Part shown: piece after piece, positions 1 through 8,970 of the stretch
Layout: each line of letters starts with the position of its first letter
Position numbering within the stretch: position 1 is the first letter of the stretch
Origin: Photobacterium alginatilyticum
Lineage (GTDB): Bacteria > Pseudomonadota > Gammaproteobacteria > Enterobacterales > Vibrionaceae
Reading direction: 5' to 3'
Length of the DNA stretch: 64,000 nt
NCBI RefSeq assembly: GCF_009910675.1
Contig: NZ_RSEJ01000001.1
Span: 482,909 to 546,908, forward strand
Translations under genes and position numbers: made by a program
The notes under the pieces: generated by a model
What the model was told of the DNA's origin: nothing
The model's input: the letters and a program-made list of their open reading frames with translations, nothing else
Databases searched by the model: none

Positions 1-467
1 CCCCAAGGCGCCTCAAGGCCGTTGGTTGGCTCGGTAAAGTCTTCGTCGATCGGCAGAGATTTATCGACATATTCCCAGCTCGGCAACTGCTCGGTAAACG
101 GACCGTACAGAAGGCCACCTTGCTTCATGGAGCGGAAGTTTTCACCATTGATCCAAACCATATCGACACTGCCGCCGCTGTTTTTGCCGGCGGTTTTTTC
201 TGCCAATAGCCGCTGGGTTGTCTCGGCGATGTCGGCCACTTTGACATGCTTTAGCGTCACCCCGTATTGAGCCTGAAGCTGACGCCCGGCCCAGCGCAGA
301 TAGTCGTTGATTTCCTGGCTGCCTCCCCAGGCATTAAAATAAACTGTTTGTCCCTGGGCTTTTGTAACAGTTTGCTGCCATGTGTCACCGGCAGCCTCGG
401 TAGAGGCTTGGGCCGGTGTCAGGCTGGTAGCAAGCGAAATGGCTGCACCCAACAGTAATTTCTTCAT
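1..467 (-). CDS. ynjB: ABC transporter periplasmic solute-binding protein, YnjB-like (C-terminus outside window)
   Basis: This is the N-terminal part of an exported solute-binding protein. The first residues ([15 protein letters not shown], then an AQA-type cleavage site near residue 21) form a Sec signal peptide. The mature part carries a [12 protein letters not shown] segment and a [11 protein letters not shown] segment, typical of the YnjB/thiamine-like extracytoplasmic binding proteins. The start at 467 lies 4 bases after the stop of the upstream reductase gene, so the two are probably co-transcribed. In E. coli, ynjA, ynjB and ynjCD are neighbours, and here a YnjA homologue lies two genes upstream, which supports the name. 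The ligand is unknown. The gene runs off the left edge, so permease and ATPase partners would lie outside. Confidence 0.7.
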   Translation of the reverse strand, partial: MKKLLLGAAISLATSLTPAQASTEAAGDTWQQTVTKAQGQTVYFNAWGGSQEINDYLRWAGRQLQAQYGVTLKHVKVADIAETTQRLLAEKTAGKNSGGSVDMVWINGENFRSMKQGGLLYGPFTEQLPSWEYVDKSLPIDEDFTEPTNGLEAPW

Positions 468-471
468 ATGT

Positions 472-2691
472 TTAACTATCCCTTTCTTCTTTTAATACAG
501 AATTGGCTGGTTCGGAATCTGGCTGTTTTTCGCTGCTCTCCTTGCGCATCCAGCCGTGGTATTTTTCGACCCATGCAAGCAGGCCTTTAGGCGCGTTGGC
601 TTGTTTCCAGACGCCAGCAGTATATTTGACCGCTTCGCTCATGGTTGGGTAGGGGTGTACGGTTCCCAGTATTTTGTTCAGCCCTAGCCCGTGACGCATC
701 GCAAGTGTAAATTCGGCCAGTAGCTCGCCAGCATTATTTCCAACAACGGTCGCGCCAAGGATTTTATCCTTTCCTTTCGGCGTAATCACTTTAATAAAGC
801 CATGATCTTCCCCATCTGTGATGGCACGGTCAAGATCGTCTATCCCATAAGTAACGACTTCATAAGCAATACCTTGGGCTTCAGCCTCTTTTTCGTTTAT
901 TCCTACTCGGGCAACTTCCGGCGAGGTGTAGGTGGCCGCCGGCAAGACAGAGTAGTCCGCCTTGAATTTTTTGAACTGGCCGAACAGCCCGTTGACTGCG
1001 GCATACCATGCCTGGTGCGCTGCAGCATGGGTGAGCTGGAACGGACCGGAGACATCACCGACAGCATAGATGTTCGGGTATTCAGTTTGTAAGTACTCGT
1101 TTACCTGTACAGTACCACGCTCCGTTGTGGTAATGCCGAGTTCTTCAAGCCCGAACCCCTGAACATTGGCGACACGGCCGAGTGCCAGCATGACGGCATC
1201 GAACTCGACAACAACTTGCTTTTCATTGTTGAAATCAAGGTATGCCCGCTGAACCACTTTCCCGTCTTGTTCGGTAACAGATTCAAAACGCATGGCCCGG
1301 TGGCCCAGCTTGATATCTACGCCGTCGTTGTGCAGGCTTTGCCTGACAAGCTCAGCTGCATCGTTATCCTCGCGGATCAAGAGCTGTTCAGCCATTTCAA
1401 CCAAGGTAACGTCACTGCCCAAACGGCTGAAACTCTGCGCCAGTTCACAGCCGATAGGCCCGCCACCGAGTACCAGCAGGCGCTTCGGCTGTGCCTTAAG
1501 CGACCAGATCGAGTCAGAGGTCAGGTAGGTGACCGTATCAAGGCCCGGGATAGCCGGTACCAGTGGACGTGCACCGGTAGCGATAACGATATTTCTTGTT
1601 GTAATACGCTTCCCGTTTACCTCGACTTCCCACGGCGAGAGGATTCTGGCATCGCCTTTGATGCAGTTGACGCCGAGTTTGGAGTAGCGCTCTACCGAAT
1701 CATGGGGTTCAATTTTGGCAATCACCTTGTGAATACGTGCCATCACCTTTTGAAAATCGACTTCAGGCTTTCCGGTTGAAATACCGAACTCATTTGCTCG
1801 GGAGATTTCGGCCATAGTATGGGCGGCACGGATGATCGCCTTAGAAGGCACACAGCCGGTATTGAGGCAATCGCCCCCCATTTTATGCCGTTCGATAAGC
1901 GTTACTTTGGCTTTTACCGCCGCTGCAATATAAGAGCTGACCAGCCCGCCAGCACCGGCACCGATAACGACCATATTTTGATCGAATTTCGAAGGACGTT
2001 GCCAGTTGGCATAGACACGGCGCTGGTTGATCAGGTTGATAACGAATTTGGCCACTAATGGGAAGATCCCAAGCAACGCCAGCGAAATAAGTACAGGTGC
2101 TGAAATGATGCCGCTGAGCGAGTCGATTTCGCCAAGCTGGGTACCTGCATTGATGTAAACCATGGTACCGGCCAGCATCCCGACCTGACTGACGAGATAG
2201 AACATACGGGTGCTGATCGGGGTTAGGCCCATTAGCAGGTTGACCACGAAAAACGGGAACACGGGGATCAGGCGCAGAGTAAAGAGGTAAATAGGACCGT
2301 CTTTGGCAATCCCGGCGTTAATTGGCGCCAGGCGGTGACCAAACTTGCTCTGAACCCAGTCGCGTAAAATGAAGCGGCTGAAAAGGAAGGCCAGGGTTGC
2401 GCCTATCGTACTGGCAAAGGAAACCAGCAGCAGGCTCCACCAGAATCCAAATAGAGCTGCCCCAAGTAACGTCATTATGGCAGCCCCAGGTAGCGACAGA
2501 GCTGTAACAATAACGTAGAGGACAAAATAGACCGCGCTTGATAGTAGCGGCTGCTGGGCAATGGTGTCTTGCAGTGCAATTTGCTGGGCCTTTGCTTGTT
2601 CAAGCGTAAAATATTGTCCCAGATCGAGGGCAAACCATAGGCCAATAAGGCTGGTTATTGCTGCCAGTAACAGGAGTTTTTTTCTATCCAT
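472..2691 (-). CDS. TVP38/TMEM64 membrane domain fused to MerA/Lpd-like FAD disulfide oxidoreductase
   Basis: The 739-residue protein is a two-part fusion. Residues about 1-225 are a TVP38/TMEM64 (SNARE-associated, YdjX/YdjZ-like) membrane domain with several hydrophobic helices. From about residue 238 (VVIGAGAGG) it becomes a class I pyridine nucleotide-disulfide oxidoreductase. The redox pair is present near residues 275-280 ([13 protein letters not shown]), with a second nucleotide site ([11 protein letters not shown]) and the C-terminal dimerisation domain with its HPYPTMSE motif. Mercuric reductases need an extra C-terminal Cys pair, which is missing, so Hg(II) reduction is unlikely. A membrane-tethered thiol or quinone redox role is inferred. 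The start at 2691 was chosen because it begins a signal-anchor-like helix just after the ynjA stop; a longer reading overlaps ynjA. It sits in an operon between ynjA and ynjB. Confidence 0.85.
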   Translation of the reverse strand: MDRKKLLLLAAITSLIGLWFALDLGQYFTLEQAKAQQIALQDTIAQQPLLSSAVYFVLYVIVTALSLPGAAIMTLLGAALFGFWWSLLLVSFASTIGATLAFLFSRFILRDWVQSKFGHRLAPINAGIAKDGPIYLFTLRLIPVFPFFVVNLLMGLTPISTRMFYLVSQVGMLAGTMVYINAGTQLGEIDSLSGIISAPVLISLALLGIFPLVAKFVINLINQRRVYANWQRPSKFDQNMVVIGAGAGGLVSSYIAAAVKAKVTLIERHKMGGDCLNTGCVPSKAIIRAAHTMAEISRANEFGISTGKPEVDFQKVMARIHKVIAKIEPHDSVERYSKLGVNCIKGDARILSPWEVEVNGKRITTRNIVIATGARPLVPAIPGLDTVTYLTSDSIWSLKAQPKRLLVLGGGPIGCELAQSFSRLGSDVTLVEMAEQLLIREDNDAAELVRQSLHNDGVDIKLGHRAMRFESVTEQDGKVVQRAYLDFNNEKQVVVEFDAVMLALGRVANVQGFGLEELGITTTERGTVQVNEYLQTEYPNIYAVGDVSGPFQLTHAAAHQAWYAAVNGLFGQFKKFKADYSVLPAATYTSPEVARVGINEKEAEAQGIAYEVVTYGIDDLDRAITDGEDHGFIKVITPKGKDKILGATVVGNNAGELLAEFTLAMRHGLGLNKILGTVHPYPTMSEAVKYTAGVWKQANAPKGLLAWVEKYHGWMRKESSEKQPDSEPANSVLKEERDS

Positions 2692-2695
2692 GACT

Positions 2696-3301
2696 TTACC
2701 TTTTATCGTCGTCCGAAGGAGAGGCAATTGGCTGTTCTGCCGGTTGTTGGATCTCGTTTGGCTGAATCGGTAGCGAACAGAATCCTTGTTTCGGTACATC
2801 AAGGGCCGTGTTAAATTTTGCGGACAGGTTCTGGAATGAAATCAAGGCGGTGAGTTCGACAATGGCATCATCGTCATACCATTGTTTCAGCTGTGCGATC
2901 ATTTCTTCATCGACACGTTGGCCTGTGATGGTAATGGCTTCAACATAGGCGAGCACGGCACGCTCCTGCGGTTCGAAAAGATCACTGACCTGCCAGTTGG
3001 CGAGAGCTTTGATTTTTTCGACAGAGTCGCAACGTTCGGCTAGCTTCATGCCATTGGCATCGACGCAAAATTCGCAGTCATTGAGTTGCGACACCCGCAC
3101 ACAGACCAAAGAACGTGTAACTGGCGTAACAGGTGATGACTTTCGGTCCAGGTAGCCAAAAAAGCCAGCTACAAGCCAGAATAGAGTAGGGCGGCGTCCC
3201 CAAAGCAGAGCGGGGTTTAGTACATTACCGTAGTGGCGTTTCTGTAGCCAAAGCAATGGCTTGATGAGTAAAGAATAGTGTTGTTTGGCTGGAATACGCA
3301 C
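2696..3301 (-). CDS. ynjA: AhpD-like/carboxymuconolactone decarboxylase family protein YnjA
   Basis: A 201-residue protein of the AhpD/CMD alpha-helical family. The family redox motif is visible as CEFCVDANGMKLAERC (Cys-x-x-Cys followed by a later Cys), along with the ELTALISFQNLSAKFNTA segment found in E. coli YnjA. AhpD-like proteins use this Cys pair in peroxide or lipoyl-linked redox chemistry, but YnjA itself has no proven reaction. It begins with GTG at 3301, preceded by an AAGGGG ribosome-binding site. It is the first gene of the operon with the TVP38-reductase fusion and ynjB, and a link between its dithiol and the downstream flavoprotein disulfide reductase is a reasonable inference. 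Confidence 0.8.
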   Translation of the reverse strand: MRIPAKQHYSLLIKPLLWLQKRHYGNVLNPALLWGRRPTLFWLVAGFFGYLDRKSSPVTPVTRSLVCVRVSQLNDCEFCVDANGMKLAERCDSVEKIKALANWQVSDLFEPQERAVLAYVEAITITGQRVDEEMIAQLKQWYDDDAIVELTALISFQNLSAKFNTALDVPKQGFCSLPIQPNEIQQPAEQPIASPSDDDKR

Positions 3302-3464
3302 ATGAGCCCCTTAATAATGCCTGTCTGGTTATAACTTTATGCTACAACGAGTATATCAATCTGGTAGATGCAATGATCAAATAAAATACGAGATTGGTAT
3401 GAGACAGAGACCGAATAAAGGGCAAATTAATTTCAAAAAACTAGGAAAAAATCTTTAATTTCGA

Positions 3465-3857
3465 CTAGTTGAGTGAAATGTAAACAGTTTGGCTCTTTTG
3501 TTGTTTGGCCATACTCGGCACTTCAGGCTGTTGTAACAATATATAGCCGGATGCGATAAGTGGCATGACAGCCAAGGCCATTGTTTTGCCGATATGGTAG
3601 TTGCGGTACCAGTATTTTCTGGAGCGTATTTTCAGCAATATGCCCCAAAGCAGCAATATGATATTAAAGCCAATCGTTAGCGACAGGGTGTCATCAAGTG
3701 CGTCTATTGGTGCCAGTTGTCGGGTAACCATAAACAAGGCAGCAGCGGGTGGAAATAAGCTAATGATCACCAAGGCACGCATAAGCTTGGGCCACTTGCA
3801 AAACTTGTCTTTGAACATCTGGTCAGCTTGTCCAGGAAAAGGCTTGGAACAGTGCAT
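3465..3857 (-). CDS. small integral membrane protein, unknown function
   Basis: A 130-residue protein with three hydrophobic helices (starting near ALVIISLFPPAAALF, LTIGFNIILLLWGIL and TMALAVMPLIASGYILL) separated by a basic loop with many Arg, Lys and Tyr residues. The start at 3857 is well supported by an AGGAGG site six bases upstream. I do not recognise a named family. It is transcribed alone, opposite to nothing nearby, with about 270 bases before tfoY. No catalytic motif is visible. Confidence 0.7.
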   Translation of the reverse strand: MHCSKPFPGQADQMFKDKFCKWPKLMRALVIISLFPPAAALFMVTRQLAPIDALDDTLSLTIGFNIILLLWGILLKIRSRKYWYRNYHIGKTMALAVMPLIASGYILLQQPEVPSMAKQQKSQTVYISLN

Positions 3858-4086
3858 GACAACCTCCTGCTAGAATGACAGCCCAATTCTACTAATGACA
3901 ACATTGATGAAAAGGATATTGATGCTTTTATGAACAGCTTTGTGAGAGGTATCAATATTTGACGTTATATGACAAAAAATTGTCATTGGGAGGTGCAAAA
4001 AAGTGGTAATAAAATAATTATGCATGAGTGGCTATGCGTATATTTTTATTTCCATTAGTTGGGTATGCTGAAAATAGACAATAAAA

Positions 4087-4113
4087 AAAGAGGTGCTTAG
4101 CACCTCTTTTTAT
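4087..4113. terminator. bidirectional terminator downstream of tfoY
   Basis: AGAGGTGC and GCACCTCT form an 8-bp stem around a 3-base loop, flanked by A-rich sequence on the left and TTTTTAT on the right. In the minus direction it ends tfoY. Confidence 0.75.
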
Positions 4114-4131
4114 AAATATCTATTAGGCTGT

Positions 4132-4722
4132 TCACGGTAATTCAGAAAGAAGTTCCGAACGACGCTGCTTAGTAATTACCGACCAATGCTGGCCGCTAAC
4201 TGCACCCTCAAGGGCCCATAGCAACTCGATATTTACCGACTCTTGATGGGTTTGCTGCAATGCTTTATAGGCATTGAGCGCACCGGCTTCAAAGAGCTCT
4301 TCAACTGTCGTAATACCGGCCTTTTTCAGCATACGTTCGTTAGCTAAACGTAGGTTCGGTAAATCTTTTATACGACTAGGACCTGATTTGCTTTTGGTTT
4401 CTTTATCCTGTTTAGCGGCAGTAAAGGAACGCTTTGCTTGGCAAAGAATTTTTCCAGGTTCATCCCACCATTCCTGCGGAATAGCGTAATGCTTGGTCAC
4501 AACAGGGAACCCGCGTTTTTTATAAACGTAAGGAGTTAAACCTGCCTGCTTAAATTCTTCTTCATTGTCGGCATTAGCTCGGAGGTGCAACTTATCGTTT
4601 ACCACAAGTGCAAACATGGTTTCACCCGCGAATATACCAAAACCGCCAAACATCGAGCGAGATTTTACATTCTCGAAACAATTGAATAATCGTAGTGATT
4701 CTTTAAGTACTGGTTTGTCCAT
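4132..4722 (-). CDS. tfoY: TfoX/Sxy-family regulator TfoY
   Basis: A 196-residue protein with the TfoX N-terminal domain ([20 protein letters not shown], residues about 17-36) and the helix-hairpin-like TfoX C-terminal domain ([17 protein letters not shown]...). Vibrios carry two such genes. TfoX links chitin to competence, while TfoY controls motility and type VI secretion and lies behind a c-di-GMP-I riboswitch. The riboswitch found upstream at 4848-4955 identifies this copy as TfoY. The start at 4722 follows a GAGAAG site; a longer reading to 4761 adds residues absent from the family. Control by c-di-GMP is inferred from the riboswitch. Confidence 0.88.
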   Translation of the reverse strand: MDKPVLKESLRLFNCFENVKSRSMFGGFGIFAGETMFALVVNDKLHLRANADNEEEFKQAGLTPYVYKKRGFPVVTKHYAIPQEWWDEPGKILCQAKRSFTAAKQDKETKSKSGPSRIKDLPNLRLANERMLKKAGITTVEELFEAGALNAYKALQQTHQESVNIELLWALEGAVSGQHWSVITKQRRSELLSELP

Positions 4723-4847
4723 GCTTCTTCTCGGTGAAAAATATCTTGAGTCACCTAACAACAGAGCGAGGATTTCAGATTAGCAAATTTCACAAAAAAG
4801 TTATGTCAGGAAAATGTCAGGATTCATGACATCACTTATTGCTAGAT

Positions 4848-4955
4848 CCATCGGCAACCCCGCTACCATAAGCAACTTAGTTATTGATAAACTAACCACT
4901 TTTAGGCCGGAAGCTTTGCGTCCCATCCTTTCGGATGGTTTGCCTTGTTCGTGAC
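4848..4955 (-). promoter_or_regulatory. c-di-GMP-I (GEMM) riboswitch in the tfoY leader
   Basis: Read on the minus strand, the leader begins GTCACGAACAAGGCAAACC, then GGGACGCAAAGCTTCCGGCC, and ends GGTAGCGGGGTTGCCGATGG. These are the conserved GEMM-I blocks (P1, the tetraloop and tetraloop-receptor hairpins, and the ligand-binding G/A positions), close to the Vc2 element of V. cholerae. The variable P3 arm contains an AT-rich stretch. Between the aptamer and the tfoY start lie ATGTCA/TGACAT repeats followed by short T runs (about 4803-4832), which could be part of the expression platform. For Vc2, published work describes c-di-GMP lowering tfoY expression by masking the ribosome-binding site; whether the same holds here is inference. 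Confidence 0.95.
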
Positions 4956-5098
4956 TTTTTAAGAATATCTCAGATAATATTTTTGAACTTGCTCCCATTC
5001 TGAAAAGTGTGATCTTGCTTCAAGTAATAGATCCCGGTTATGGGATGAGCGCAGCATAAATGCCTTAAAATGTTTACAGCAAAAAAAGAGTTAAAGAT

Positions 5099-5130
5099 AA
5101 AAAAACCGATATCAGATATCGGTTTTTTTG
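5099..5130 (-). terminator. Rho-independent terminator of purR
   Basis: AAAAACCGATATC pairs with GATATCGGTTTTT around a tiny loop, with A and T tracts on both sides. It follows the purR stop on the minus strand. Confidence 0.85.
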
Positions 5131-5149
5131 AAGGGCTGAGGGATGCCAT

Positions 5150-6157
5150 TTACGCGTTCAGGTCTTTTACTGATTTGCGTACAACAAGCTCCGGTGCCAT
5201 CTCAAAAATACGTCGTTCGTGTTCTTTATCTTTGACGCGCTCCATTAGGATTTCGATCGCTGTTTTACCCAATCGACGCTTAGGCTGGTGGATTGTAGTA
5301 AGAGGCGGTGAAAAATAAGGAGCCAGATCGATATTGTCGTAACCGATGATAGAGATATCATCAGGAACCCGTAGACCTGCCTGTTCAAAGGTACTGATTA
5401 GCGCCATTGCCATAATATCATTGAAGCAGAAAATCGCAGTTGGACGATCTTCCATGGCAATGAATTTGTTGGCGGCAAGAACAGCGGATTCACACTCGAA
5501 GTCACCGTCAAGCAGCCAGTTTTCATTGACATCAAGCTTTGCTTCGTCCATCGCTTTATAGAAGCCCTTCAGGCGTTCACGACATGTTGATTTATCCGGG
5601 TGGCCAGACAGGCAGCCAATCTTGGTATGACCGTGCTCAATGAAGTATTTTGTAGCCACATAGCCACCGAGCTCGGCATTGTCCTGGATTTTGTCTGTGT
5701 GCGGGCTTTCCGGGCCCCAATCCATGATCACCATAGGCAGATCTTTCTTACGCTCAAGTAGCTCGAGGAGTTTTTCGTCAAGATCAGAGCACATGACCAG
5801 CAGGCCATCAACACGCTTTTCTGCCAGCATGCGCAGGTAGTCACGTTGTTTTTCAAGGTTGCCTTCGGTATTACACAAGATCAGCGTATAGCCTTCACCA
5901 TAGCAATACTCTTCCACACCATGTACAACCTCGGCAAAGAAAGGGTTGGTCGATTTGGTAACCAGCATGCCGATAGTACGGGTAGTATTGCACTTGAGGC
6001 TTCGTGCAACAGCACTTGGCGCGTAATTTAATTCATCTACAGCCGCTAATACTTTTTTCTGTGTTGCTTCTGCAACAAAGCGTGTTTTGTTGATCACGTG
6101 AGATACTGTTGTCGTTGATACACCAGCCATACGTGCAACATCTTTAATCGTTGCCAT
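5150..6157 (-). CDS. purR: LacI-family purine repressor PurR
   Basis: A 335-residue LacI-family repressor. The helix-turn-helix ([20 protein letters not shown], residues 3-22) and hinge region ([11 protein letters not shown]) match E. coli PurR almost exactly. The ligand domain keeps PurR-specific blocks such as [29 protein letters not shown] and DISIIGYDN. In enterobacteria PurR binds hypoxanthine or guanine and represses purine and pyrimidine synthesis genes. The start at 6157 fixes the standard MATIKDVA N-terminus. It is a single-gene unit with its own terminator, and a long palindrome lies 69-121 bases upstream. Confidence 0.95.
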   Translation of the reverse strand: MATIKDVARMAGVSTTTVSHVINKTRFVAEATQKKVLAAVDELNYAPSAVARSLKCNTTRTIGMLVTKSTNPFFAEVVHGVEEYCYGEGYTLILCNTEGNLEKQRDYLRMLAEKRVDGLLVMCSDLDEKLLELLERKKDLPMVIMDWGPESPHTDKIQDNAELGGYVATKYFIEHGHTKIGCLSGHPDKSTCRERLKGFYKAMDEAKLDVNENWLLDGDFECESAVLAANKFIAMEDRPTAIFCFNDIMAMALISTFEQAGLRVPDDISIIGYDNIDLAPYFSPPLTTIHQPKRRLGKTAIEILMERVKDKEHERRIFEMAPELVVRKSVKDLNA

Positions 6158-6225
6158 ATTTATTCTTCTAATAATTTAAGATCAGAGGTCAGAACCGACC
6201 ATTTCATAATCACTTGTCATCAATA

Positions 6226-6278
6226 GTACCAAACAGAGTAATTATCTGACTGCATTAGATAATTAGTCTGTTTGGTAC
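6226..6278. repeat. long near-perfect palindrome upstream of purR
   Basis: GTACCAAACAGAGTAATTATCT (6226-6247, quoted here as GTACCAAACAGA plus 10 more bases) is repeated in inverse orientation at 6257-6278, with a 9-base spacer and a single internal mismatch. No T tract follows on either strand, so it is not an ordinary terminator. It could be a large operator, a hairpin in the purR leader or paired ends of a lost element. Confidence 0.8.
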
Positions 6279-6292
6279 AGCGTCTAAAACGC

Positions 6293-6324
6293 CAAAAAGC
6301 CGCTTCATTCACGAGCGGCTTTGT
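6293..6324. terminator. GC-rich hairpin with T tract
   Basis: AAAGCCGCT and AGCGGCTTT form a 9-bp stem with a 9-base loop. The best T run (TTTTT) is on the minus strand, where there is no intact gene upstream; it may have served a gene now lost next to the hutW remnant. Confidence 0.55.
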
Positions 6325-6589
6325 TCTCTTGCCTTACCGGGCGTTTCATTGTGTAATCGCTTGCGTTCACATTCTACTGAGTGTAGCGCACAGTGCAACG
6401 TTTCTGTATCCCAACCTTGAAATTCTTGATAGATATCAACAAACTCAATGCGATTTTTCACCAATTGGATGCATATCAGATTCAGATAGCTTCCGAGTAG
6501 ACCGTTGCTATATCAGAAGATATGACTACCAGATAATCATCTGTCGGATGTGCTGTGATGTGCACAGGCCAGCCGTAAACTCTGTTGAT

Positions 6590-7041
6590 CGTTTCACCGG
6601 TCAGAGCCTGCCGATACCCCGACGAAAGCAACGATGTTCGAAAATGGTGTGAACTTTATGGCCAAGCATCACCTTCGTCGCTTAAGTGTCAACCACTGGG
6701 CACGCGATAATAGAGAGCGGAGCATCTATAACAGTTTGGCGAAAACGGAGCAGATCCCGGTAGTCATGATGACGCGTGTTGCCCCGCAGGCTGTGTTGCA
6801 TTCTGAAGTCAAAGCAAGCTTTGATCGGGGCTTCTTGTCTGCGGCTTAATTGAGTAACAAGTTCGGCTGGGACATTTTCCATTATTGCCGACCGCTGTTT
6901 GCTATCTGGCAGCGCAACGGATTGGTAAACCTTGAAGGTGACTATTTGTTACTCACATTGGCTGGCGAATTCTGGTCGGTCTCGTTGGCACAAGCGATGA
7001 TAGAAGTACTGCAAAAGTATTCATTGCCGAAAGCCGCCTAA
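6590..7041 (+). pseudogene. hutW: remnant of hutW (radical-SAM haem-utilisation protein), C-terminal part only
   Basis: Conceptual translation gives blocks of HutW, the HemN-like radical SAM enzyme that normally precedes hutX: PADTPTKATMFENGVNFM, HHLRRLSVNHWARDNRERS, and after an in-frame TAA at 6847 FGWDIFHYCRPLFAIWQRNG and LLLTLAGEFWSVSLAQAM. The N-terminal two thirds with the radical-SAM CxxxCxxC cluster is missing, about 40 residues appear deleted in the middle, and the frame breaks near 6595. HutW in vibrios is about 450 residues, so this copy cannot work. Traces may extend upstream to about 6545 in another frame. The intact hutX and hutZ follow directly. Confidence 0.8.
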
Positions 7042-7128
7042 TATTTAGCTATATAAATAAGTTATCGAAGGTGTTCTGAATACGGCATCGTGAGTTAGCT
7101 TAGAAATGACCTTACCTGGAGAGAAACT

Positions 7129-7656
7129 GTGTACGAGAATAAGTCTTTTGAAGCAATGAAGTCCCAAGTCGCTGAACTACTGACATCCGATCCCAAGCTG
7201 CATGCTATGGCGATTGCTGACACACTTGGTATCACTGAAGGCGAAGTCGTCATGGCATTTCCTGACGAACTGGTTGTTCCTATTCCGGGAGAGAGCGCTA
7301 AAGCAATTCTTGAAGATTTACCAACCTGGGGGCCAGTAACGACTATTGTGCATTCAATGGGCTCTATTTTTGAGGTGAAAGCACCGTTTCCGAAAGGTAA
7401 GGAAGCGCGTGGTTATTACAACTTAATGGGGAAGTTAGGTGAGTTACACGGTCACTTACGCTTAGATCTTGTCACAGATATCGCGCTGGTCAGCAAACCG
7501 TTTATGGGGCAGGAAAGCTATTTTATCGGCTTTTTTGCCAAAGGCGGTGAGTGTGTCTTTAAAGTGTATCTGGGCCGTGACAAGCAACGTCAGCTATTTC
7601 CGGATCAAATCGAAAAATTCAAACAATTAAAACAACAATACCTTGGAGAAAAGTAA
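7129..7656 (+). CDS. hutX: cytosolic haem carrier HutX
   Basis: A 175-residue member of the HutX/HugX family. Visible family features are the MAIADTLGITEGEVVMAFPD N-terminal helical region and the C-terminal domain with GYYNLMGKLGELHGHLR and SYFIGFFAKGGECVFKVYLG. HutX binds haem in the cytoplasm and hands it to HutZ for degradation. It starts with GTG at 7129 behind GGAGAG. It is separated by 2 bases from hutZ and lies after the ruined hutW, so haem use by HutXZ may persist without HutW. Confidence 0.92.
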   Translation: MYENKSFEAMKSQVAELLTSDPKLHAMAIADTLGITEGEVVMAFPDELVVPIPGESAKAILEDLPTWGPVTTIVHSMGSIFEVKAPFPKGKEARGYYNLMGKLGELHGHLRLDLVTDIALVSKPFMGQESYFIGFFAKGGECVFKVYLGRDKQRQLFPDQIEKFKQLKQQYLGEK

Positions 7657-7658
7657 AG

Positions 7659-8216
7659 ATGAATCAAGTAAAGCAAGAACGCCTTCAAAATCGACTTGGC
7701 CCTGAAATCAAAGAGTTTCGAGAATCATGCCTGACACTGCAATTGGCAACGGTAGATGCTGAAGGTAAGCCCAACGTAAGCTATGCGCCGTTTGCCCTGT
7801 TGGAAGATGGCTACTATGTGTTGATCAGTCAAATTGCCAAACATGCCCGTAACCTGCTTGAAAATCCGCAGGTGTCATTGATGATGATTGAAGATGAAGG
7901 GACTTCAAAGACTATTTATGCGCGCAAGCGACTGACCTTTGAGGCCAATGTGGCGGTGGTTGAACGAGATAGCAAACGTTGGCTTGCTGCGGTTGCAGAG
8001 TTGAAAGCACGCTTTGGTGAGATAGTTGATGGTCTGAGCGGGTTGGAAGACTTTACCTTGTTCCGCCTTGAACCGACTCAGGGGTTGTTTGTGAAGGGAT
8101 TTGGCCAGGCATTTCAGGTAAGCGGTGACGATCTGGTTGATTTTGTCCACATGCAGGAAGGGCATAAGCGAATCAAGGACGGTAGCGAGATCACAACACC
8201 GAGCGAAGAGCTGTAA
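7659..8216 (+). CDS. hutZ: haem-degrading protein HutZ
   Basis: A 185-residue split-barrel flavin-reductase-like fold protein of the HutZ/HugZ family. It opens with RLGPEIKEFRESCLTLQLAT and contains SYAPFALLEDGYYVLIS and AKHARNLLENPQVSLMMIEDE. The C-terminal loop HMQEGHKRIK carries the region of the proximal haem His described for V. cholerae HutZ. The protein binds haem in a dimer and opens the ring to release iron. It is tightly coupled to hutX (2-base gap). Confidence 0.93.
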   Translation: MNQVKQERLQNRLGPEIKEFRESCLTLQLATVDAEGKPNVSYAPFALLEDGYYVLISQIAKHARNLLENPQVSLMMIEDEGTSKTIYARKRLTFEANVAVVERDSKRWLAAVAELKARFGEIVDGLSGLEDFTLFRLEPTQGLFVKGFGQAFQVSGDDLVDFVHMQEGHKRIKDGSEITTPSEEL

Positions 8217-8426
8217 AGATTAGAGATAGAAAATCAGATGGCAGGACGGTTATTCTGGCAGCATATCGCTGCTTGGTAATCGACAGGCCTTTGTTCGTTT
8301 AGGTCGTTATTCCGGACTCTGGCGGAAACGCTTGATCCGGATCATCGTAATATGATGGCCAGCTTGCTGCGCGGAAAAATCGTGTGATAATTAATGTATT
8401 AACGTCAGATATTTCGGGTTTTATTT
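8217..8426. other. non-coding gap with traces of a decayed reading frame
   Basis: No intact gene is present. A codon-like tail at about 8319-8388 reads TLAETLDPDHRNMMASLLRG before a stop, reminiscent of the end of a small regulator such as a MarR-type protein, but the upstream part is frame-shifted and not recognisable. Confidence 0.3.
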
Positions 8427-8822
8427 ATGTCTAGTGATACTAAAAGTGGTGTACGTTTTGCGTATATTGCTAGTTTTCTAACCCCTTTAACCTTTATGAT
8501 TTCGGGCATCGTTGCCGTTCTTTACTCGGCTTATAAGCTGAATAAAGGCACTGATGAGCTGACATACAGCCACTATTACACCATCATCCGTACCTTCTTT
8601 TTGTTCTTCACTTTCTTTGTGGTATTGGGTGTAACGGCAGCAACGACCAGCGGTATGGTTGCCGGTGCAGAGTACTGGGTGCGGAGCGACTTTCTCGATA
8701 AGCTACTAAGTGCCATTCCGGTTGTTGGGCTTGTTATTGCTGCATTGGCAATCGTCAAATGGTTCGTCAAGCATATCCAGGGGATGAAATTGCTTAGTCA
8801 GAATAAAGCGATAGAGCTATAA
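8427..8822 (+). CDS. small integral membrane protein, unknown function
   Basis: A 131-residue protein with about three transmembrane helices (near residues 11-34, 53-72 and 91-110) and a short basic C-terminus. The layout recalls DUF4870-like proteins, but I cannot assign it with confidence. It is followed 22 bases later by a strong terminator, so it is probably transcribed alone. Confidence 0.75.
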   Translation: MSSDTKSGVRFAYIASFLTPLTFMISGIVAVLYSAYKLNKGTDELTYSHYYTIIRTFFLFFTFFVVLGVTAATTSGMVAGAEYWVRSDFLDKLLSAIPVVGLVIAALAIVKWFVKHIQGMKLLSQNKAIEL

Positions 8823-8843
8823 GCAACGCAATATGAAACACTG

Positions 8844-8876
8844 AAAACCGGAACGAGTCATCGTTCCGGTTTTTTT
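8844..8876 (+). terminator. Rho-independent terminator
   Basis: AAAACCGGAACGA pairs with TCGTTCCGGTTTT around GTCA, followed by further T residues. It ends the membrane protein gene at 8427-8822. Confidence 0.9.
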
Positions 8877-8970
8877 ATGTTCATACCACTGTCGTGGAAG
8901 TGATCACCTACTTGCCGGAGTCGGGCTATATTTTCATTGATATCCCTGTAAAGGTGGGAGGAGGTATCTT

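Noticed and set aside
1216..1779. 187-codon plus-strand frame inside the TVP38-reductase gene
   Set aside because: It is antisense to the conserved reductase domain and has no translation signals.
4801..4998. 65-codon minus-strand frame over the tfoY leader
   Set aside because: It lies entirely over the c-di-GMP riboswitch; the conserved sequence is explained by RNA structure, not by protein coding.
6272..6652. 126-codon plus-strand frame before the hutW remnant
   Set aside because: It has no ribosome-binding site, unlikely composition, spans a terminator and switches frame relative to the recognisable hutW blocks.
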